Assembly: GCF_001693515.2 (NCBI RefSeq)
Contig: NZ_CP042968.1
Coordinates: 3,658,001 to 3,722,000 of the forward strand
DNA length: 64,000 nucleotides
Source: Bradyrhizobium paxllaeri
GTDB taxonomy: Bacteria > Pseudomonadota > Alphaproteobacteria > Rhizobiales > Xanthobacteraceae
Direction: 5' to 3'
Shown here: piece by piece, positions 35,523 through 43,290 of the stretch
Numbering within the stretch: position 1 is the first letter of the stretch
Layout: every line of letters starts with the position of its first letter
Made by a program: the position numbers and the translations under genes
The notes under the pieces: generated by a model
What the model saw: only the letters and a program-made list of their open reading frames with translations
Told to the model about the DNA's origin: nothing
Database searches by the model: none

Positions 35523-35965
35523 GGACTCCTGACTTTCCATTGATAGTCTGGGCCGGCGCCGGCATAGGGCACCAGGTAGCGCCGGCGCCGCTTGGGCGGC
35601 TTCTGGGCCGAGTCGGGCGCCGGCAGCGCCAGCTGCCGCGCCAGGTAGTCGGAAAGCTTCTCGCCGCGCAGGAAGGCCCGCAAACGCGATCCGCGCATTA
35701 AGCGGACGTGCGGCTTGTGCCAGCGGCCCATGGTCGGCGGCTGCTTGCGCGTGTGGTGGCCGAGATAGAGCGACACCGTCGAGTGATCGACACCGAGGGC
35801 CGCGCCGATCTGCATGGTCGAGTATCTGGCGGCGCGCAGCCGCCTGGCGGCATCAACGCGCGCCAGGACATAGCGCGACTTGGTCTTCCTGGTCGCGACC
35901 TCGACCGGGTGCAGACCGTGCTCGGCCGCCACCTGTCTGATGATCTCGCGCATCCTCGGTGTCAT
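35519..35965 (-). CDS. DnaA domain-IV-like DNA-binding protein
   Basis: A 148-residue protein. Residues about 5-72 resemble the DnaA C-terminal origin-binding domain: MREIIRQVAAEHGLHPVEV, ATRKTKSRYVLARVDAARRL and GAALGVDHSTVSLYLGHH, the last matching the DnaA signature with DHSTV. No AAA+ ATPase domain is present, so it cannot be a full initiator. It could bind DnaA boxes in the phage or host, either to recruit or to block DnaA. The rest is basic and uncharacterised. Translation is coupled to the AlpA-like gene. Confidence 0.7.
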   Translation of the reverse strand: MTPRMREIIRQVAAEHGLHPVEVATRKTKSRYVLARVDAARRLRAARYSTMQIGAALGVDHSTVSLYLGHHTRKQPPTMGRWHKPHVRLMRGSRLRAFLRGEKLSDYLARQLALPAPDSAQKPPKRRRRYLVPYAGAGPDYQWKVRSP

Positions 35966-35974
35966 CGCCGCGCC

Positions 35975-36205
35975 TCATTGAAACAGCGCGTTGCGCCCGG
36001 CGTCGGTGATCTTCACGGCGCGATACATGATGTCGCGGCCCTTCGCGATGAAGCCGTTCTCGAAGCCGGTCTCTTCGCCGCCGACCACGGCGTAACCCTT
36101 CGCGATCAGGGTATCGAGGGATGGGCCGTAGCACTCACCGTATTGGCAATCGCCCTCGGCGAGCCAGGTCAATAACAGGTGCTCATTGCTGGTCAGTTCG
36201 GTCAT
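35975..36205 (-). CDS. Hypothetical phage protein
   Basis: A 76-residue protein starting MTELTSNEHLLLTWLAEGD. LTWLAEGDCQYGECYGPSLD and KITDAGRNALFQ suggest a small winged-helix-like fold (helix, LDTLIAKGYA, wing), but no family is recognised. It overlaps the HIRAN gene by 23 bases in a compact leftward operon. Confidence 0.55.
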   Translation of the reverse strand: MTELTSNEHLLLTWLAEGDCQYGECYGPSLDTLIAKGYAVVGGEETGFENGFIAKGRDIMYRAVKITDAGRNALFQ

Positions 36206-36488
36206 GATCGACCTCCGCATGCGGCCAGCGCGAACCGTCAAAGGTCAGCCTGGCCGACAAGTGATCCTGGTTGTTCTGATCCATCCACCGCGCCAGCTGC
36301 ACCACCTCGGTGCCTTTGATGAATGCGACATGGTCATGGCCGAAATAGACGGCCACCGCGAACGGATCATGCTGGTTGTCGCGGTCGCGGCGCAGCCGCA
36401 GCACCGCACCTTGCGGCAGCGACGCGACCAGCGCGTCGGCTTTGCGGTACTTCATCCCGACCAGCGTATAGAGCGACTTCATCGTCAT
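36183..36488 (-). CDS. HIRAN-domain protein
   Basis: A 101-residue protein that is mostly one HIRAN domain: VGMKYRKADALVASLPQGA, then VLRLRRDRDNQHDPFAVAV and YFGHDHVAFIKGTEVVQLA. HIRAN domains in helicase-like proteins bind the 3' ends of stalled DNA forks. A stand-alone phage copy may bind DNA ends or guard replication forks. The start at ATG 36488 overlaps the next gene by four bases. Confidence 0.75.
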   Translation of the reverse strand: MTMKSLYTLVGMKYRKADALVASLPQGAVLRLRRDRDNQHDPFAVAVYFGHDHVAFIKGTEVVQLARWMDQNNQDHLSARLTFDGSRWPHAEVDHDRTDQQ

Positions 36489-36703
36489 CGCTCCAGGATT
36501 GCCGGCGGCACCGGTGAGTTCGCGGTGAGACGCTGCAAGCGCTCGCGATAGCTCTTGCCTTCCTCGGCGAGCTTCGTGATTGCGAATACCGCCCATGCCT
36601 CGTCGCTCGCAAACTGGTCGCGCAGTCGCAGCACCGAATGCAGCACCGCGCTGTCATTCTGGAGCGCAACGAATTTGAGTTCTGAGACTTGCTGCGGTGT
36701 CAT
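36485..36703 (-). CDS. Hypothetical phage protein
   Basis: A 72-residue, mostly helical protein (MTPQQVSELKFVALQNDSAV). There is no recognised family. Overlaps with both neighbours (ATGA type) place it in the leftward early operon. It has no cysteines and no membrane segment. Confidence 0.5.
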   Translation of the reverse strand: MTPQQVSELKFVALQNDSAVLHSVLRLRDQFASDEAWAVFAITKLAEEGKSYRERLQRLTANSPVPPAILER

Positions 36704-36891
36704 GACGGTTTCTCCCCGGATCGATCGGGCAGGCAGATCACTTTCGGCGGCAGCCGCTTGGCGCTCGCGTAAGCCTCTTCGAGCGCCATCACCGCGACAT
36801 CGCCGTCGCCTTTCTTCACGGCGTCGAGGCCGACGTCGAGCAGCGCCATGATGCGGTCGACCTCGCGGTCGACGTCGAGGTCATCCGGCAT
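36700..36891 (-). CDS. Hypothetical acidic phage protein
   Basis: A 63-residue protein starting MPDDLDVDREVDRIMALLDV. Acidic N-terminus, short helices. A longer in-frame extension upstream lacks codon logic. It overlaps its neighbours by four bases and one base. The function is unknown. Confidence 0.5.
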   Translation of the reverse strand: MPDDLDVDREVDRIMALLDVGLDAVKKGDGDVAVMALEEAYASAKRLPPKVICLPDRSGEKPS

Positions 36892-37484
36892 CAGCGGAAT
36901 TCCTTCTTGATCATGTTGTTGCCGAACCGGTCGACCCATTGCCGTTGATGGTCGGTATCGGGCGACAGTCGGCCGTCGCAAATTTCCTGGATGGCTTTGA
37001 CAATGCGCGCCATCGCCAGGTCGTCACTGACCTCGACCAGCTGCGCGCCGAAGTTCACCGGCGTCAGCATCGCCTCGAACGGCAGTAGCTGCCCTCGGAT
37101 GATCGCTTCGCGGTCGGCGTCCGGATCGGTCGCATACAACAGGAATTCGTGCGTGGCCTCGGCCAGGTGCATGATCGGCGGCGGCTTGTTCGGCATCGGC
37201 CGCAGGTGCACCAGCGTGATCAGATAGCTATGCCAGATCGGATGCGCCCAAGGCGCCTCGATCACCCACATGCCAAGGCATGCGTCGTCTTCCAGCTTTA
37301 AGTTGCGCAGCGCCAATAGCACCGGCACGTTGCACTTCCAGGCGCAGCCGTGCAGGCCGGCGACGTCCGGCGTGATCGGCACCGGTCGCTTGACCTCGGC
37401 CTGGCCGGCGCCGGTCAGCGCGCGAAAGCCGCCGGCGCCGGTGCCCATGACGATTCCAACCTTCGGCTTTTCGTTGTCGCTCAC
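36891..37484 (-). CDS. Hypothetical phage protein
   Basis: A 197-residue soluble protein. A Gly-rich VGIVMGTGAGGFRALTGAG start is followed by a region with HGCAWKCNVPVLLALRNLKL and WVIEAPWAHPIWHSYLITLV. The latter pattern looks like a conserved enzyme or nucleoprotein core, but I do not recognise a family. It lies in the leftward operon and overlaps the upstream gene. Confidence 0.5.
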   Translation of the reverse strand: MSDNEKPKVGIVMGTGAGGFRALTGAGQAEVKRPVPITPDVAGLHGCAWKCNVPVLLALRNLKLEDDACLGMWVIEAPWAHPIWHSYLITLVHLRPMPNKPPPIMHLAEATHEFLLYATDPDADREAIIRGQLLPFEAMLTPVNFGAQLVEVSDDLAMARIVKAIQEICDGRLSPDTDHQRQWVDRFGNNMIKKEFR

Positions 37485-37999
37485 GCTTTGCTCCTATGGA
37501 TCATGCCGCCGAACGTCACCTCGATCACCGCGACCAGGGCGAGCATGAGCGCGATCACCATGGCGACATTCCGCGCGGTCATCAGCGGCTTAGGCTCGAC
37601 GAATGGCTCGGCAGCCGGCAGCGTCACTTCGCGGACCTCGGGCCAGCGGTCCATCATCGGCCGGTCTTCGAACTTCGCCGGCTGGAGCTTGCCAGCCGGC
37701 ATCGCCGCCGCTGCGGCTGCGAAGCTATCGGACCATTGTTTGAAGTCGGCCGGCGTGACGGCATTGGGTGCGGGCGACTGGGAAGAAAGGGCTTGTTCCA
37801 ACTTCACACCGTCGCCCGCCGTCGCCGGGTTTGGAGCCTCCCGGCGCCGTTTCTCGTATGTCCAACAGCCATCGGCATCCTTGACCAGCTGGCGCGTCGG
37901 CCAGGTGCGCGCCGCTTCGCTTCGGTTGAGGCAATGACGTGCAGCCTCGGCGGTCTGTACTGTGGCGAGAAGCGCGAGCGCGATGGTGGCGAGCCGCAT
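37481..37999 (-). CDS. Secreted or membrane-anchored phage protein
   Basis: A 172-residue protein. The N-terminus MRLATIALALLATVQTAEA is a clear signal peptide with an AEA cleavage site. A C-terminal hydrophobic helix (about residues 145-168, AMVIALMLALVAVIEVTFGG) anchors it to the membrane. One Cys is near the start of the mature part and another in DADGCWTYEKRRRE. Such proteins in prophages can alter the envelope or exclude other phages. No family was recognised. Confidence 0.55.
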   Translation of the reverse strand: MRLATIALALLATVQTAEAARHCLNRSEAARTWPTRQLVKDADGCWTYEKRRREAPNPATAGDGVKLEQALSSQSPAPNAVTPADFKQWSDSFAAAAAAMPAGKLQPAKFEDRPMMDRWPEVREVTLPAAEPFVEPKPLMTARNVAMVIALMLALVAVIEVTFGGMIHRSKA

Positions 38000-38001
38000 G
38001 A

Positions 38002-38310
38002 TCACTTGCTCCCTGCTTGCCGGAGGAGTTCTTCCGCGTTCGTGCGTGCAACGGCCACGCACCGCGCCATGTAGTCTTCGACGATCTGATAGGTCTCCGG
38101 CTTCACGGTCGCCAGGCATGAGCACATCAGGCCGGTCATCACGCCGGCGATCAGGCACTCGATCTGCTCGCTCTTCGGCAGTTCGCGGAAGATCGTGGTC
38201 CGCAGCGCGATCGAAGACATCCTGATCACCTGCTTGCGGAAGTTCTCCTCCATCGCCTGCCATTCGACGCTGCGGGCCTCAATCGGCAGTCTCTCCATGT
38301 GCTCGGCCAT
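38002..38310 (-). CDS. Hypothetical phage protein
   Basis: A 102-residue protein. Helix-rich, with Cys at three places in IECLIAGVMTGLMCSCLATV. It is followed two bases on by the signal-peptide gene. No family was recognised, and the hydrophobic stretch is too short for a sure membrane helix. Confidence 0.45.
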   Translation of the reverse strand: MAEHMERLPIEARSVEWQAMEENFRKQVIRMSSIALRTTIFRELPKSEQIECLIAGVMTGLMCSCLATVKPETYQIVEDYMARCVAVARTNAEELLRQAGSK

Positions 38311-38327
38311 TCGGTGTCCTCCGCGCT

Positions 38328-38405
38328 TCAGAGCAGAGAGGCGATCATGACGACGGCAAATGGTGCCGCCGCCACCAGGTACGGGAATGCGGCGTGCATC
38401 GTCAC
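38328..38405 (-). CDS. Putative 25-residue hydrophobic peptide
   Basis: A tiny frame beginning GTG at 38405, whose start overlaps the stop of the upstream gene as GTGA. It encodes MHAAFPYLVAAAPFAVVMIA plus a few residues, all in one membrane helix. Translational coupling and hydrophobicity support it as real, but the length makes chance possible. It could be a small membrane regulator. Confidence 0.35.
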   Translation of the reverse strand: MTMHAAFPYLVAAAPFAVVMIASLL

Positions 38406-38869
38406 GACAGCGTCACCGGCGAAGTGATCTTGGCCATCATCGCATCGCAGGTCTTGCGGACCTCTTCGGTCATCGCCGAGCAGGCCTCGATCTCGGCGAA
38501 GTGGCGCTTGCCCTGCTCGCGATAGGTCTTCGCCACTTCCATGCACTTGCCGGCGGCCTCATGGGCGCCGGCGACCATCTGCTCGCACCGCTTGGCGGCA
38601 TCGGTCAGTTCTTTCGCCATGGCCTCGATCTCCTTGGCCGCGTCATCGAATTGCTTGACCATGGCTTCGGCCGACAGCTTGCCAATCTCGGAAACGTCGT
38701 CGCGATGCGAGACATAGCCAGGCAGCTGGGGTGCCGGCGTGCGCAGCACCGGCGGCGCAAAGTCGCCGGGGCGGTCGCTCGGGTGTATCGATCGCATGCC
38801 TTCCTCGATGTCCTGCTCGACCTCGGCAATGTCGAAGACTTTGGCGGCAGTCGGTTGGCGTCGCAGCAT
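38402..38869 (-). CDS. Coiled-coil phage protein of unknown function
   Basis: A 155-residue protein starting MLRRQPTAAKVFDIAEVEQD. A long heptad-like segment covers residues about 70-145 (AKEIEAMAKELTDAAKRCEQ). AGGAGG lies five bases ahead of ATG 38869, which fixes the start although an earlier in-frame ATG exists at 38896. The function is unknown; the coiled coil suggests an oligomer. Confidence 0.55.
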   Translation of the reverse strand: MLRRQPTAAKVFDIAEVEQDIEEGMRSIHPSDRPGDFAPPVLRTPAPQLPGYVSHRDDVSEIGKLSAEAMVKQFDDAAKEIEAMAKELTDAAKRCEQMVAGAHEAAGKCMEVAKTYREQGKRHFAEIEACSAMTEEVRKTCDAMMAKITSPVTLS

Positions 38870-38882
38870 GTCATCCTCCTGG

Positions 38883-39134
38883 TTAGGGCTCTTCACTCAG
38901 TGGCGGCGCTGGATAGATTGTCTCCAGCTGCGCGATCGTCAGGTCGTACTCTTCGATCTTGAGCACGTGCTTTCCCCCGACAATTGCGAAGCGCCGTTCA
39001 TGCGTCAGGCGCTGTTGCGTCTCGATGTAGTCGACCACGCCGAGGTCTCGGATGATCTGCGGATGCAGCTTCGGCTCGGTCCACGGCGCGACGCAGCGAA
39101 CCCAAGCGAAGTACCTGCCATCGCCCTCGGCCAT
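38883..39134 (-). CDS. Hypothetical phage protein
   Basis: An 83-residue protein starting MAEGDGRYFAWVRC. No family is recognised. It contains KHVLKIEEYDLTIAQLETIY, which reads as a strand and helix. Its start overlaps the stop of the YkgJ-like gene by one base, and its stop lies 13 bases before the next start. Confidence 0.45.
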   Translation of the reverse strand: MAEGDGRYFAWVRCVAPWTEPKLHPQIIRDLGVVDYIETQQRLTHERRFAIVGGKHVLKIEEYDLTIAQLETIYPAPPLSEEP

Positions 39135-39526
39135 CACAGAACCCTCCGCACCTCGACTCCCCACACCTTCAGCGCGCGAGTGATGACGTGCTCCGGCGAC
39201 CTGTTCGCCCGCATGTGCCGGCCGAATTCCTCGTTGTATGGTTCATTCGATAGCTGCGCATCGCAGCCCCGCCCGGCGCCGATCAAGAGCAGCGCAGCCT
39301 CGACCATGCGCACGCGTCCGTGCACCAGCGTGTTCGCCATGCGGTACACTTCCGGATGCTGCACCAGGCCGCAGGCATAGGTATCCCCGACCACCGGCTC
39401 CAGAGCCGAGCAGGGTCCTTGCCAGTAACCGAACAGGCCGTAACCGAGCGGACATAGCTCTGCTTTGCAGCATTCGCCGCAACCGTTGCAGCGCTCACCG
39501 TGAGGTGGTTTCGTTGGACTGGTCAT
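39134..39526 (-). CDS. YkgJ-like cysteine-cluster protein
   Basis: A 130-residue protein. The N-terminal CNGCGECCKAELCPLG matches the YkgJ/UPF0153 metal-binding cluster (CxxCxxCC). A further CGLVQHPEVYRM region follows. In other bacteria the cluster is thought to bind zinc or iron-sulfur, but the role is unknown. In a phage it may serve host takeover. The start at ATG 39526 is preferred to longer in-frame ones because the cysteine motif follows soon after, as in the family. Confidence 0.6.
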   Translation of the reverse strand: MTSPTKPPHGERCNGCGECCKAELCPLGYGLFGYWQGPCSALEPVVGDTYACGLVQHPEVYRMANTLVHGRVRMVEAALLLIGAGRGCDAQLSNEPYNEEFGRHMRANRSPEHVITRALKVWGVEVRRVL

Positions 39527-39734
39527 CAGCTTGCTCCAGGCGCCGCAGCTGCTCGCGCTTGTCGGCGATCGATATGTCGACAAAGCCGCGCAACTTACGG
39601 AGTGCGTTCATCTTCGCTTCGGCCAGGCCAAGAGCTTCTTCGGCATAGCGCTCTTCCTTGCCGAGCGTCGCCCTGACCTCGGTGAGGCCTGTGATCTCTT
39701 CCTTCAGAGCCTTGATGTGATCAAACTCGGTCAT
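39495..39734 (-). CDS. Coiled-coil phage protein
   Basis: A 79-residue helical protein with many charged heptads (MTEFDHIKALKEEITGLTEV, then ERYAEEALGLAEAKMNALRK). It probably forms a coiled coil. It overlaps neighbouring genes at both ends. No family was recognised. Confidence 0.5.
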   Translation of the reverse strand: MTEFDHIKALKEEITGLTEVRATLGKEERYAEEALGLAEAKMNALRKLRGFVDISIADKREQLRRLEQADDQSNETTSR

Positions 39735-40042
39735 GCATTCCCCGCCGGTGGCAGCTGACTTTCGAACAGCGGTTCATCCCGCGCGTTCTCGCGCTCTTCG
39801 TGCAGCGCCATGATGAAGTCAGAGAAGTCTTGATCGTCGAGCAGCACGCTGAAGATGCCGACGATCTTGATCAGGGCCTTGGCCGCAAAGTCAGGGTCAA
39901 TCGAAATGGTCTTATCGATCTGATCCCTGGGGACGCCGGTTGGATGCAACAGCGCGAGCACCTTCTGCACCGTGCAGTGCAGGCAGCGGCAATCGGCCGG
40001 CGCCTCGACGATGGTGTCGCCGTCGTCAACGCTATGCAGCAT
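39731..40042 (-). CDS. Hypothetical phage protein
   Basis: A 103-residue acidic protein starting MLHSVDDGDTIVEAPADC. A CRCLHCTVQKVLALLHP segment has a cysteine pair that may bind metal. The remainder has a KIVGIFSVLLDDQDFSDFIM helix region. GGAG lies seven bases ahead of ATG 40042. It overlaps the ATPase gene by 11 bases. Confidence 0.5.
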   Translation of the reverse strand: MLHSVDDGDTIVEAPADCRCLHCTVQKVLALLHPTGVPRDQIDKTISIDPDFAAKALIKIVGIFSVLLDDQDFSDFIMALHEERENARDEPLFESQLPPAGNA

Positions 40043-41561
40043 GGCGCGCTCCAGCATCGACCACGTGAACCTTCATGCCGACCACGGCGCGAAAGCGGTC
40101 GCCTTCCTCGGTCAGGAAGCCATCGGCCTTCAGATCATTCAACACGCGGGCGATCGTGGCATTGTTGGCGTCGGCGCCGGTGCGCTTTAGTTCGGTCCGC
40201 GTGCCGGAGTTGGTGGCGCCGGCATCGAAGAAGCCTTCGCTGATCAGCCTGGCGATGCGGCCCTTGGTGGTGGCGCCGTCGACCTGTAGCACGCGCCGCT
40301 CGACCCGTACTTCGATCTCGCGCCGCTGCGATAGAAGCGCCAGCACGACCTGGTCTTCGAGCAGCCGCTGCTTGAGCGCTTCATAGAGATCGTCATCGAT
40401 CGCGATGAGCTTGTCGCTCTGCTCGGGCACCGTTCTCGGCAGTGGCGGGCTATCGCTGGCGACCGGCGCCGGCGCGCGCGTCATTTCCTCGATCAGCAAT
40501 TGCAAGCGGGATACCTCGCCCTTCAACTGGGCGTTCTCGGCACGCAGTTCGGCGGCTTCCTGTTCATTCACGGTCTGGCCCTCCATGCTTTCGAGTGGCG
40601 TTTCTCCCTTCGAGATCGCAATCGCGGTCGCCTCCGGCATCCAGGCCGGCTGCACATAGGTGATGGTGACGCGGCGATCGAAGGCGGCGACGAAGTGACC
40701 AATGCCAAGCGAGCGCACCATGTCGGGCGTCGGCTTGCGCACGCCGGCCGGGATATGTGAGAGCGTGCGCTTGATCTCATTGATCTCGCGCTGCACGCCG
40801 AGCAGCCACACGCCGACCTGGCGCAGGATGTTCTTGTGGACGCCGGCGATGTCCTGGCTGTCGAGCCACACGAAATTGCCGCCGGCGCCGCCTTTGCGGA
40901 TCAGCTGCTCGGCCGCATAGAGCACCGGCGAGCCACGGTTCTGCGGGATGAATTCCCAAGCCTCCGGGATCACGACCAGCGTGTTGGTGCAATTGATGTA
41001 GACGTATTCGAGCACACTGCGGATCACCAAGCCCTGCACCTCGGTCGGGTACTCGGTGAGGTCCATGACGTTGACGCCGGGCTCGATCGGCGCCCATCGG
41101 CCGATCGGCAGCCCAGCGACCTGCGGCACCACGATGTCGAGGTAATGGTCGAGCGTGAGATAGACGTCAGCGGCGAGGCCCTTCGCCGAGCGCATTGCTT
41201 CGCGCACGTTATATTGCACGTCGCGCAGCGACATCGCGCCTTTGCAGACCCGCATGATCCAGGGCCGTTCAAAGCGCATCTTCTCGCGCAGCGTCGCTTC
41301 GAGCACCGAGGCAACGAAGGTCCAATCGGCCTTCTCGCGGAAGTAGGGCGGGACCTGGCGCGCGTTGGCAAAGCCGCCTTCGTGGCGCTTGGTGATGAAG
41401 GTGATCGCCGGCAGGCCGGCGCGCGTCACCAGCGCTTCCAGCGTCGTCGTCTTGCCCGACAGCCTGGTTTGCCCGGTCACCGCCAGGTGCTGCAGCGGGA
41501 TCGCGACCGGCAGGCCAGTGCCGTCTTCATAGCCGAGGTGGATGGTCTGCGGGCGCATCAT
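40032..41561 (-). CDS. HerA/FtsK-like P-loop ATPase of the prophage
   Basis: A 509-residue protein. The N-terminal ATPase has a P-loop-like AVTGQTRLSGKTTTLEAL with one residue more than the HerA norm, and a Walker B-like NTLVVIPEAWEFIPQ. NFVWLDSQDIAGVHKNILRQ is the sensor region. After about residue 330 comes a coiled coil (EQEAAELRAENAQLKGEVSR). The C-terminal ~80 residues look like a winged helix (IARVLNDLKADGFLTEEGDR). It is a candidate DNA translocase or end-processing motor. In its operon it lies near a RecE-like nuclease and RecT protein, so a role in recombination is likely but unproven. Confidence 0.65.
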   Translation of the reverse strand: MMRPQTIHLGYEDGTGLPVAIPLQHLAVTGQTRLSGKTTTLEALVTRAGLPAITFITKRHEGGFANARQVPPYFREKADWTFVASVLEATLREKMRFERPWIMRVCKGAMSLRDVQYNVREAMRSAKGLAADVYLTLDHYLDIVVPQVAGLPIGRWAPIEPGVNVMDLTEYPTEVQGLVIRSVLEYVYINCTNTLVVIPEAWEFIPQNRGSPVLYAAEQLIRKGGAGGNFVWLDSQDIAGVHKNILRQVGVWLLGVQREINEIKRTLSHIPAGVRKPTPDMVRSLGIGHFVAAFDRRVTITYVQPAWMPEATAIAISKGETPLESMEGQTVNEQEAAELRAENAQLKGEVSRLQLLIEEMTRAPAPVASDSPPLPRTVPEQSDKLIAIDDDLYEALKQRLLEDQVVLALLSQRREIEVRVERRVLQVDGATTKGRIARLISEGFFDAGATNSGTRTELKRTGADANNATIARVLNDLKADGFLTEEGDRFRAVVGMKVHVVDAGARHAA

Positions 41562-41564
41562 CGC

Positions 41565-41864
41565 TCACACCTCCGGGACCTCGACCAGGCCGAGCACGCA
41601 GAAGCCAGGTTTCAGACCGGCGAGCGGCGCGAATGATCCTTCGCCTGCATGCACGATGTAGGTGATCAGCTTGCGCGTCTCGCGCCCGGTGTACCGGGTC
41701 TCGGCCGGCGCCCACTCTTTGAAGTTCATGATGTCGCCGATCTGATAGTCACGGTCATCGCGGCGAACGTCGAACGACTTCCGCCCGGTCTGCATGTCGT
41801 CGAAAAACACGCGCCAGCATTTGACGTGGTGCACGCGATCAAGTGGCGCTGCGTTGCCGGTCAT
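41565..41864 (-). CDS. ASCH/PUA-like protein (DUF3850-like)
   Basis: A 99-residue protein that fits the DUF3850 ASCH-like pattern: HVKCWRVFFDDMQTGRKSFD, VRRDDRDYQIGDIMNFKEWA, then TGRETRKLITYIV and LGLVEV. Such domains are thought to bind RNA or a nucleotide-like ligand. A GGAGGG site lies just ahead of ATG 41864. It overlaps the RecT gene by 26 bases, so it belongs to the leftward operon. Confidence 0.75.
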   Translation of the reverse strand: MTGNAAPLDRVHHVKCWRVFFDDMQTGRKSFDVRRDDRDYQIGDIMNFKEWAPAETRYTGRETRKLITYIVHAGEGSFAPLAGLKPGFCVLGLVEVPEV

Positions 41865-43290
41865 CTTCTTCCCTCCAGCCTTCGATCCATGCGAGGGCAA
41901 GTGCTGTCGCTTCCGGGCCACGCCATTCGGGCGGCGTTGCCGAGCGCTTGCGTTCGGCTTTTCGATCGTCGAGTCCGCGCTGATGCGCAGCGGCCTTCGC
42001 CGGCTCGGTGGCCTGCGTTGAGAAATCGCCGCTACCGCAAACGCAGATGTCGGGTTCGACGGCAAAGTACATGCCGCAACGGACACACCACACGTGATTG
42101 GCCGGCGAGGCCTTGGGCGCGTCTGCCTGCGTTTTCTCAGATGCAAGCGGTGACTGACCCGCCGACGACGAAGGAGGCAGGGGATCGTCGCCGGCGGATT
42201 CATCGGCAGCATGTCCACTGTTACCTGCCGATGACTTGGATTGGTCCGCCGACGATGCACCACGCTCACTCGTATCTGGAGGACCTGCATCGCCGGCGGG
42301 TTCACCGGCGCCGGCTTTCCGCGTCCGTGCCGATGAAAGAGATTGGTCCGCCGACGACTTTTCAGCCGCCGGCGGTGCCGCGACGTCCGAGGACTGGGCA
42401 GGGGGCTGACGTTCGCCCTCAGTGCCGTCGCGGTTTTCGGTAACCTCGCCCTGGAGCATCGGCGCCAGCGTCGGACCGCCGCGCGCACGCGAGATCGCGT
42501 TGTCAATGCTCCTGGAAATGTCGGTGTGGAATCCTTCGCGCCCTTCACGGCCACGCAGGCGCGAACGAAGCTCGGGCTGCTTGTCGTGCGGCGTGACGTC
42601 CTTGGCAGTCTGCGCGCGTGCTTCCTGCTCGCGCAGTTCTTCCTCGGTGTACATGCCGGCGACCAGGCTGGAGCAATAGACGCGCGCCCAATCGCGGCTC
42701 ATGGCATAGAACATTTGCTGCGCCGGCTTGGTCTCCCATAGCGGCGAGCCTCTGATCTGGCCGCGATCGTTGCGACCAGGCCGGAGCTTTTTCAGGGTGT
42801 ACTGCTCGGCGGCCTCACGCGGTGGCCACTCGCATGGCTGGTCATCGCCGTCGAAGGTCGCATAGACGAAGCACACCATGTCATCGCCGGTGCCCTCATA
42901 GCGCGTGCGCAGGCGCTTCTCTTTGATCCGCGCGCGCTGCTCGACGATCGTGCGGAAGAAGTTCGACATATAGGCGACTTGCCTGACGCCTTTGTTCTCG
43001 ACCTCATAGGTCATTGAAGCCAGCGTCATCGGCGACATGCGCAGTTCGATCGCGCGCAGGATGATCCCCCAACAGCCGCCGACATTGCCTTGCAGCCAGG
43101 GCGGCAGCATTGATCCGGCCGTCGCCATGATCTTGGCGGCCTCGGCGATCTGCAGCGCGTTTTCGAACTTCAGGCCGCCGACCACGTCGTCGACCGCGAC
43201 CAGCGCGGTGCGATCGGACAGCACTTTGTCGACCTTGCCGGCGGCGAGATCGCCGCGCGTGACGCGCTGATCAACCGTGGTATCAGTCAT
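41839..43290 (-). CDS. recT: RecT-family single-strand annealing protein
   Basis: A 483-residue protein. Residues about 40-240 match the RecT core: FENALQIAEAAKIMATAGSM, MLPPWLQGNVGGCWGIILRA, IELRMSPMTLASMTYEV and FYAMSRDWARVYCSSLVAGM. The last 200 residues are a long Ser/Ala/Glu-rich low-complexity tail with a zinc-binding pair near HVWCVRCGMYFAVEP, DICVCGSGDF. It anneals single strands made by the nuclease encoded upstream. The long linker is unusual for RecT proteins (about 270 residues) and may bind a single-strand-binding protein. Confidence 0.8.
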   Translation of the reverse strand: MTDTTVDQRVTRGDLAAGKVDKVLSDRTALVAVDDVVGGLKFENALQIAEAAKIMATAGSMLPPWLQGNVGGCWGIILRAIELRMSPMTLASMTYEVENKGVRQVAYMSNFFRTIVEQRARIKEKRLRTRYEGTGDDMVCFVYATFDGDDQPCEWPPREAAEQYTLKKLRPGRNDRGQIRGSPLWETKPAQQMFYAMSRDWARVYCSSLVAGMYTEEELREQEARAQTAKDVTPHDKQPELRSRLRGREGREGFHTDISRSIDNAISRARGGPTLAPMLQGEVTENRDGTEGERQPPAQSSDVAAPPAAEKSSADQSLSSARTRKAGAGEPAGDAGPPDTSERGASSADQSKSSAGNSGHAADESAGDDPLPPSSSAGQSPLASEKTQADAPKASPANHVWCVRCGMYFAVEPDICVCGSGDFSTQATEPAKAAAHQRGLDDRKAERKRSATPPEWRGPEATALALAWIEGWREEDDRQRSAT

